64,000 bases of DNA from Idiomarina aquatica (lineage in GTDB: Bacteria; Pseudomonadota; Gammaproteobacteria; Enterobacterales; Alteromonadaceae): contig NZ_PIPS01000005.1 in NCBI RefSeq assembly GCF_003987185.1, positions 1 to 64,000 on the forward strand, given 5' to 3'. This document shows positions 59,549 to 64,000 of this stretch, piece by piece. The notes under the pieces were generated by a model that had not been told where the DNA came from, did no database searches, and was given only the letters and a program-made list of their open reading frames with translations. Every line of letters begins with the position of its first letter. Position 1 is the first letter of the stretch. The translations under genes and the position numbers were made by a program.

Positions 59549-60468
59549 AGCTGCACCCCGGTAGGTTTTGACAGCCGCACCACCACGCGGCGGTTTTTCG
59601 CCCGATCCAGCGCATTGGCATTGCCGGCTATTGGCCGGTCTTCGCCATGCCCAACCGTTTCGATGCGTTGTTCCGCGATGCCACGTTCGACAAAGAAATT
59701 TTTAATTTCTTCCGCGCGTTTCTCTGACAATTCCTGATTGGGTTCTCGGGCGCCAAGGGCGTCGGTGTAGGCATTCACCAGTACCAGCTCCAATTCGTCG
59801 TCTACGGCGAGATACTGACTGATCTGTTCCAGTTTACGCTGCGACGCCGGCGTCAGTTTTTCACTGTCATCTTCATGATTCAACACCGTGTAAGCAATGT
59901 CTTCAAAACTGAACGGCAGTAACGCGTTAATGCAACTGCGAAAGGCATCATAGGCATCTCGGAAATTAACCGAGGACAAAGCCACCGCTACGGTATCAGT
60001 TTGGTTATACCAATCTTGATAATAGAACGTGGGGTAGCGTCCTTTTTCCAATTCAGACAACAGTGTCCACGCCATTTGCTTTTGTATCTCACCGTCAAAC
60101 TGTTTGTAAAACTGCATATCACCGAGCGCGTAGGTCGCTTGTCCTGGCTGCCAACGCGGCGCTACCGACTCAATTTTTGCAACCCCATAACCATCCGGCA
60201 GTTGCTGCATATCCAGTTGCATACGCAGATTGAGCTGCTTACCCGCTTCGCTGTTAAATTCTACTTTGCCATACCGCGGAATGGTGTGCTCAAGACCACA
60301 CTCAAGACGGCTGTTTTCGGCCAGATACCACATAGAGTTGTCGAGGTTAGCGCTATAATGGCGTACCGCGTTTGCCGAACCTGCAGGAACAGTCAGCAAC
60401 CCCAGCACCGCAACAACCGTGTTGGCGACCAGAGTGTGTTTGAGGCGACAGTTTTTAATTACTGGCAT
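59545..60468 (-). CDS. motY: MotY-like sodium-type flagellar motor T-ring protein
   Basis: The 307-residue exported protein has a signal peptide (to about residue 33, GSANA), a MotY-type N-terminal domain (WYLAENSRLECGLEHTIPRYGKVEFNSEAG) and a C-terminal OmpA/MotB-like peptidoglycan-binding domain (NAYTDALGAREPNQELSEKRAEEIKNFF). MotY forms the periplasmic T-ring that anchors sodium-driven PomAB stators in Vibrio relatives. It suggests a polar, possibly sodium-driven, flagellum. Convergent with nth. Confidence 0.9.
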   Translation of the reverse strand: MPVIKNCRLKHTLVANTVVAVLGLLTVPAGSANAVRHYSANLDNSMWYLAENSRLECGLEHTIPRYGKVEFNSEAGKQLNLRMQLDMQQLPDGYGVAKIESVAPRWQPGQATYALGDMQFYKQFDGEIQKQMAWTLLSELEKGRYPTFYYQDWYNQTDTVAVALSSVNFRDAYDAFRSCINALLPFSFEDIAYTVLNHEDDSEKLTPASQRKLEQISQYLAVDDELELVLVNAYTDALGAREPNQELSEKRAEEIKNFFVERGIAEQRIETVGHGEDRPIAGNANALDRAKNRRVVVRLSKPTGVQL

Positions 60469-60626
60469 ATTGGTTCCTACCGTACAAATTAAATGCTTAA
60501 GCTCACCGGTTTTCTATCAGTGCTATCGGCCGTCACCGCGAATCCTTTAACGGTTAAGGCGACAACCACCGGTGGTTTTTGGCATACTATGGCAACTTTC
60601 GTAATTACCAGGCAAATGGAGCGCGC

Positions 60627-61262
60627 ATGTCCGACTCAACAGAGTCTTTAATGAAACAGCGATTTAGAGGTTATCTACCGGTTGTTATTGATGTCGAGAC
60701 CGGCGGTTTTAACCCCCGCCAGGATGCGTTACTGGAGATCGCCGCGGTGTTGCTGGACTTCGACGATGACGGTTGGTTAAAACCAACGGAAACGTTGCAT
60801 TACCATATTGAGCCCTTTGCAGGTGCCAACATCGAACAGGCAGCCATTGATTTTAACGGTATCGACCCTCACTCACCGCTGCGCGGCGCCATCGCCGAAG
60901 ATGTGGCATTAAAAGAAATGTTTAAACCCATTCGTAAAGCGCAGAAAGCGGCAGGTTGCCAACGTTCAGTACTGGTCGGTCACAACGCCAACTTTGACCA
61001 CAGTTTTATGATGGCAGCCGCTGAGCGGAGCAACATTAAACGCAATCCATTTCATCCCTTTGTGAGCTTTGATACCACCTCGTTGGCAGCTTTAACCCTG
61101 GGCCAGACGGTGCTGGTAAAGGCGTGCAAAGCGGCAGGCATTGCCTTTGATCAACAACAGGCTCACTCGGCCATTTATGACACCGAGCGCACTGCAGAGC
61201 TGTTCTGTTGGATGGTCAATGAGTGGAAAGTGCTGGGTGGTTGGCCACGCGCCAACGACTAG
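60627..61262 (+). CDS. rnt: Ribonuclease T
   Basis: The 211-residue DEDDh 3'-5' exonuclease trims tRNA and other stable RNA 3' ends. Catalytic blocks: [24 protein letters not shown] and [17 protein letters not shown] 60627 is chosen with ggag 5 nt upstream; the frame extends upstream to 60579 without homology. Ends at a strong terminator. Confidence 0.96.
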   Translation: MSDSTESLMKQRFRGYLPVVIDVETGGFNPRQDALLEIAAVLLDFDDDGWLKPTETLHYHIEPFAGANIEQAAIDFNGIDPHSPLRGAIAEDVALKEMFKPIRKAQKAAGCQRSVLVGHNANFDHSFMMAAAERSNIKRNPFHPFVSFDTTSLAALTLGQTVLVKACKAAGIAFDQQQAHSAIYDTERTAELFCWMVNEWKVLGGWPRAND

Positions 61263-61266
61263 ACAT

Positions 61267-61294
61267 AAAAAAACGCCGCTCATCAGCGGCGTTT
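61267..61294. terminator. Bidirectional terminator between rnt and the peroxiredoxin gene
   Basis: Ten-bp stem aaacgccgct (61271-61280) / agcggcgttt (61285-61294), loop catc. A-run on the left and tttctt on the right serve both convergent genes. Confidence 0.88.
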
Positions 61295-61314
61295 CTTATC
61301 AACTCAACGCTAAC

Positions 61315-61920
61315 TTACAGTTTGTCAGCGTTCTTCGACAGGTAAGCAGCAACACCTTCAGGGTTGTCTTTCATACCTTCTTTACCTTCTTCCCAGCCTG
61401 CAGGGCAAACTTCACCGTGCTTCTGATGGAAGTTCAGAGCATCGACCATGCGCAGCATTTCGTCGATGTTACGACCTAATGGAAGATCGTTAACAACCTG
61501 GTGACGCACAACGCCGTCTTCGTCGATCAGGAATGAACCACGGAAAGCAACACCGGCTTCTGGGTGCTCAACATCGTACGCTTTGCAGATGCTGTGACGA
61601 ACGTCAGCAACCAGTGGGTACTTAACCTGACCGATACCGCCAGCGTCAGTTGAAGTGTTACGCCATGCGTTGTGAGTAAACTGAGAATCGATAGAGACAC
61701 CGATTACTTCCACACCACGTTTGTTGAATTCTTCTAAACGCTTGTCGAATGCGATCAATTCTGAAGGGCATACGAACGTGAAGTCCAGCGGGTAGAAAAA
61801 GATTACCGCTTTTTTGCCTTTGATGTGGTCAGACAGTTTGAAATTCTCAACGATTTCGCCTGAACCCAATACTGCTGCGGCAGTGAAATCAGGTGCTTTA
61901 CGACCTACTAATACAGCCAT
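61315..61920 (-). CDS. Typical 2-Cys peroxiredoxin (AhpC/Prx1 type)
   Basis: The 201-residue thiol peroxidase reduces hydrogen and organic peroxides. Peroxidatic Cys51 is in FTFVCPSE and resolving Cys172 in GEVCPAGW. A GGIG motif and a longer C-terminal tail resemble the overoxidation-sensitive Prx1 class. A gagag site precedes the ATG. No ahpF is adjacent, so reduction probably comes from thioredoxin. Confidence 0.95.
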   Translation of the reverse strand: MAVLVGRKAPDFTAAAVLGSGEIVENFKLSDHIKGKKAVIFFYPLDFTFVCPSELIAFDKRLEEFNKRGVEVIGVSIDSQFTHNAWRNTSTDAGGIGQVKYPLVADVRHSICKAYDVEHPEAGVAFRGSFLIDEDGVVRHQVVNDLPLGRNIDEMLRMVDALNFHQKHGEVCPAGWEEGKEGMKDNPEGVAAYLSKNADKL

Positions 61921-62036
61921 TGATTCTCTCCATTTGTTGATATGAAAGTAGCTTAACTAAAGCGTTAAATCAGTACAGTACGAGGATGGGGGTCAGTTGG
62001 ATCGATTTCAAGACCCGCCCCAACCTGTTTGCTGAT

Positions 62037-62378
62037 TTATTCCTTTTCTGTTGGCTCCGGGTGGCGCTCAGCAACTTCTGTGATCAATTGTTGTAGTTCG
62101 CCATTCTGGAACATCTCAATAATGATATCACATCCGCCAATTAACTCACCCTCTACCCACAGCTGTGGAAACGTTGGCCAGTCAGCGTACTTCGGTAATT
62201 CGGCGCGAATGTCCGGATTTTGTAGAATGTCGACATAGGCAAACGGCTGACCACAGCCCATCAGCGCCTGTGAAGCTTGCGATGAGAAGCCGCAGCTTGG
62301 TAGCTTAGGCGAACCTTTCATGTATAAAAGAATTGGGTTCTCAGCAATTTGCTGTTTAATCTTATCGATGGTTTCCAT
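62037..62378 (-). CDS. grxD: Monothiol glutaredoxin Grx4
   Basis: The 113-residue protein has the CGFS active site (residues 29-32) in GSPKLPSCGFSSQ, plus the glutathione-binding WPTFPQLWVEGELIGGCDII. CGFS glutaredoxins carry and deliver 2Fe-2S clusters. Divergent from sodB across about 200 bp; both are iron- and oxidant-related. Confidence 0.96.
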   Translation of the reverse strand: METIDKIKQQIAENPILLYMKGSPKLPSCGFSSQASQALMGCGQPFAYVDILQNPDIRAELPKYADWPTFPQLWVEGELIGGCDIIIEMFQNGELQQLITEVAERHPEPTEKE

Positions 62379-62579
62379 AGGACCTCTATTTCTAACGTCT
62401 CGGTGACTGCTAATGGTTGATTAAAATACTCAAGTATTATAGCAGACGCAAGTTACAATTTCTGCCTTGAAAATGAAACCAATCGTCCCTATATATCGTA
62501 GTGAGTACTACTAATGAGCTTGCACTTTCGCTATTGTGTAAGTTGCTTTTTGCAAAAAGAAAACTATGGAGAGGACATT

Positions 62580-63161
62580 ATGGCATTTGAACTTCCCGCT
62601 CTTCCCTACGAGAAGAACGCCCTGGAACCGCACATCTCTGAAGAAACGCTTGAATACCACTATGGCAAGCACCACGCTACTTATGTAAGCAAGCTCAACG
62701 ATGCCGTTAAAGGTACTGATTTAGAAAGCAAATCACTGGAAGACATCATCAAATCTGAAAAAGGTGGTCTGTTTAACAACGCCGCACAGGTTTGGAACCA
62801 CACCTTTTACTGGAACTGTCTGTCGCCAAACGGCGGTGGCGCTCCTACTGGCGCAATCGCTGATGCGATCAATGCCAAATGGGGTTCTTTCGAGAAGTTT
62901 CAGGAAGAATTCAACGCCAGCGCGGCCGGTAACTTCGGTTCAGGCTGGACGTGGTTAGTGAAAAAATCTGATGGCTCTGTTGACATCTTGAACACCGACG
63001 ATGCCGACACCCCAGTGGCTCATGACGGCGTAGAAGCGCTGCTGACGGTTGATGTTTGGGAACACGCTTATTACATCGACTATCGCAACTCACGCCCTAA
63101 CTATCTGGAAGCGTTCTGGAAACTGGTTAACTGGGACTTCGTGAACAAAAACTTCGCGTAA
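62580..63161 (+). CDS. sodB: Superoxide dismutase [Fe]
   Basis: The 193-residue enzyme shows the metal ligands His27 (EYHYGKHH), His in [11 protein letters not shown], and Asp/His in [32 protein letters not shown] fits the iron form. ATG 62580 has ggagagg upstream; the frame extends to 62514 without support. A small dyad gtagtgagtactac (near 62499) lies in the leader and could be a regulator site. Confidence 0.95.
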   Translation: MAFELPALPYEKNALEPHISEETLEYHYGKHHATYVSKLNDAVKGTDLESKSLEDIIKSEKGGLFNNAAQVWNHTFYWNCLSPNGGGAPTGAIADAINAKWGSFEKFQEEFNASAAGNFGSGWTWLVKKSDGSVDILNTDDADTPVAHDGVEALLTVDVWEHAYYIDYRNSRPNYLEAFWKLVNWDFVNKNFA

Positions 63162-63171
63162 TCCCCATACC

Positions 63172-63199
63172 GTAACTTGCGCCGCCAGGCGCAAGTTAC
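63172..63199. terminator. Hairpin between convergent sodB and fadR
   Basis: Perfect 12-bp stem gtaacttgcgcc (63172-63183) / ggcgcaagttac (63188-63199) with loop gcca. No U-tract follows on either strand. It could be a 3'-end-stabilising or repeat-derived element. Confidence 0.55.
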
Positions 63200-63227
63200 C
63201 TATACCGCGCAGCCTAAAGCGCAAAGC

Positions 63228-63938
63228 CTAATCGACCAAATCTTCCGGCATATCACCACGTAAGCTGTGCCAAATTTCTGCCGATTCGTAACCGTAACGA
63301 CGCACCAGATTAACTGACTCGTTGTAATCACCACGTTTGGCCACCGCCGCCAAATTCGCGTAATAATCGCGGGCGAGCTGACGCGCTTCCGGCGAGGAAA
63401 AATAATATTGACCAATGCGCGAATAAAGCCCTTTAAAGCCATTAAGGATAAGTACGTAAATCGGATTATCAGCCGCCATGGCCATGTCGTGGTTCAACTG
63501 ATAATCAAATTCCGCAAATACGGTTTCGTCATCATCCAGATCCGCGGCCTGCTCTAACAATGCCAGAGCCCGTGCCGGGTTATGACGAATTGCAGCACGA
63601 ATGTAAATAGCACTGATGTTGGTGCGTGCAGATAACAGTTGATCAACCAGTTCCGGCATGCCGTCTTCGTCCAGCCGTGCCAGCGTTTCCAAAATATTAA
63701 GGCCGGACGTTTCCCAGAAGTTATTCACCTTGGTCGGTTTGCCGTGCTGAATGGTCAGCCAACCGTCACGGGCTAACCGCTGTAATACCTCGCGCAACGT
63801 GGTTCGAGTAACACCAATCAACTCTGACAGCTCGCGTTCGGCCGGCAAAATGGTGCCCGGTGCAAAATGACCATTCCAAATTGATTTAACAATATATTCT
63901 TCAGCAAACCCCGCGGGGCTTTTTGCTTTTATAATCAT
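63228..63938 (-). CDS. fadR: Fatty acid metabolism regulator FadR
   Basis: The 236-residue GntR-family protein has an N-terminal winged helix ([55 protein letters not shown]) and the all-helical acyl-CoA-binding domain. In enterobacteria and vibrios FadR represses beta-oxidation genes and activates fabA/fabB, and is released by long-chain acyl-CoA. Length and sequence are typical of the gammaproteobacterial protein. Confidence 0.95.
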   Translation of the reverse strand: MIIKAKSPAGFAEEYIVKSIWNGHFAPGTILPAERELSELIGVTRTTLREVLQRLARDGWLTIQHGKPTKVNNFWETSGLNILETLARLDEDGMPELVDQLLSARTNISAIYIRAAIRHNPARALALLEQAADLDDDETVFAEFDYQLNHDMAMAADNPIYVLILNGFKGLYSRIGQYYFSSPEARQLARDYYANLAAVAKRGDYNESVNLVRRYGYESAEIWHSLRGDMPEDLVD

Positions 63939-64000
63939 TCTTTTGCCTGTCTGCGAAACAATACCTGAATTCTACCAGCCTTCTATGAGGTCGGACAAGC

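Overview
The window reads as a chromosomal segment of a marine, motile gammaproteobacterium of the Alteromonadales type, most likely Idiomarina or a close relative. This is an inference from gene content, not a database match. The supporting features are an Rnf/Rsx complex, a MotY sodium-type flagellar protein, a fused trpCF, FadR, a TIGR01777 epimerase, and moderate GC content with tandem tRNA arrays. Nearly all of it is ordinary, densely packed chromosome. The accessory content is a TnpB transposon gene cut by the left edge, an arsenic operon, and an unusual palindromic repeat block.

Layout. 1-631: partial tnpB and its hairpin-rich left flank. 632-3004: a secreted protein of unknown function and an exported S10 serine carboxypeptidase. 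3018-10869: the complete trp operon (leader peptide with three Trp codons, attenuator, trpE-G-D-CF-B-A) followed by yciB and yciI. 10882-14087: alpha/beta hydrolase, MgtC-like membrane protein, and a Pho-box-preceded metallophosphoesterase resembling the lipid-remodelling phospholipase PlcP. 14138-20275: exported catalase-peroxidase, then an Aer-like PAS chemoreceptor followed at once by a PAS-PAS-GGDEF-EAL protein whose second PAS carries FixL-type heme residues. 20272-24298: arsenic operon on the minus strand (ArsC-ArsR fusion, Acr3, arsenate-associated GAPDH, ArsJ). 24591-29733: SulP carrier with universal stress protein, methyltransferase, diguanylate cyclase, two small membrane proteins. 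29941-32976: two PLP enzymes probably acting on 3-hydroxyaspartate or related hydroxy-amino acids, and an epimerase. 33030-36843: YbbA/YbbP-type ABC transporter divergent from tesA with abutting start codons.

36840-37384 holds two large nested palindromes, each topped by the same two-hairpin core, bracketed by inverted GTAG-type REP hairpins. This is the most unusual structure in the window. It is followed by a tRNA operon (Ala-Glu-Glu-Glu plus a decayed Glu copy), carbonic anhydrase, gltX, two tRNA-Val, the glutathione-dependent formaldehyde pathway with its LysR regulator, a chemoreceptor, uvrB, a MATE pump and an aspartate-type aminotransferase. The 0.77 kb gap at 50969-51737 contains a cluster of three DnaA boxes just before two tRNA-Asn genes. 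The second tRNA-Asn overlaps the 3' end of a convergent glycosyltransferase gene.

52964-63938: PAP2 phosphatase, rsxABCDGE-nth, motY, rnt, then an oxidative-stress cluster (2-Cys peroxiredoxin, GrxD, Fe-SOD) and fadR at the right end.

Much of the segment serves sensing and redox defence (KatG, peroxiredoxin, SodB, GrxD, Rsx, PAS sensors), with amino-acid biosynthesis and tRNA genes between. No CRISPR array, prophage or integron was seen.
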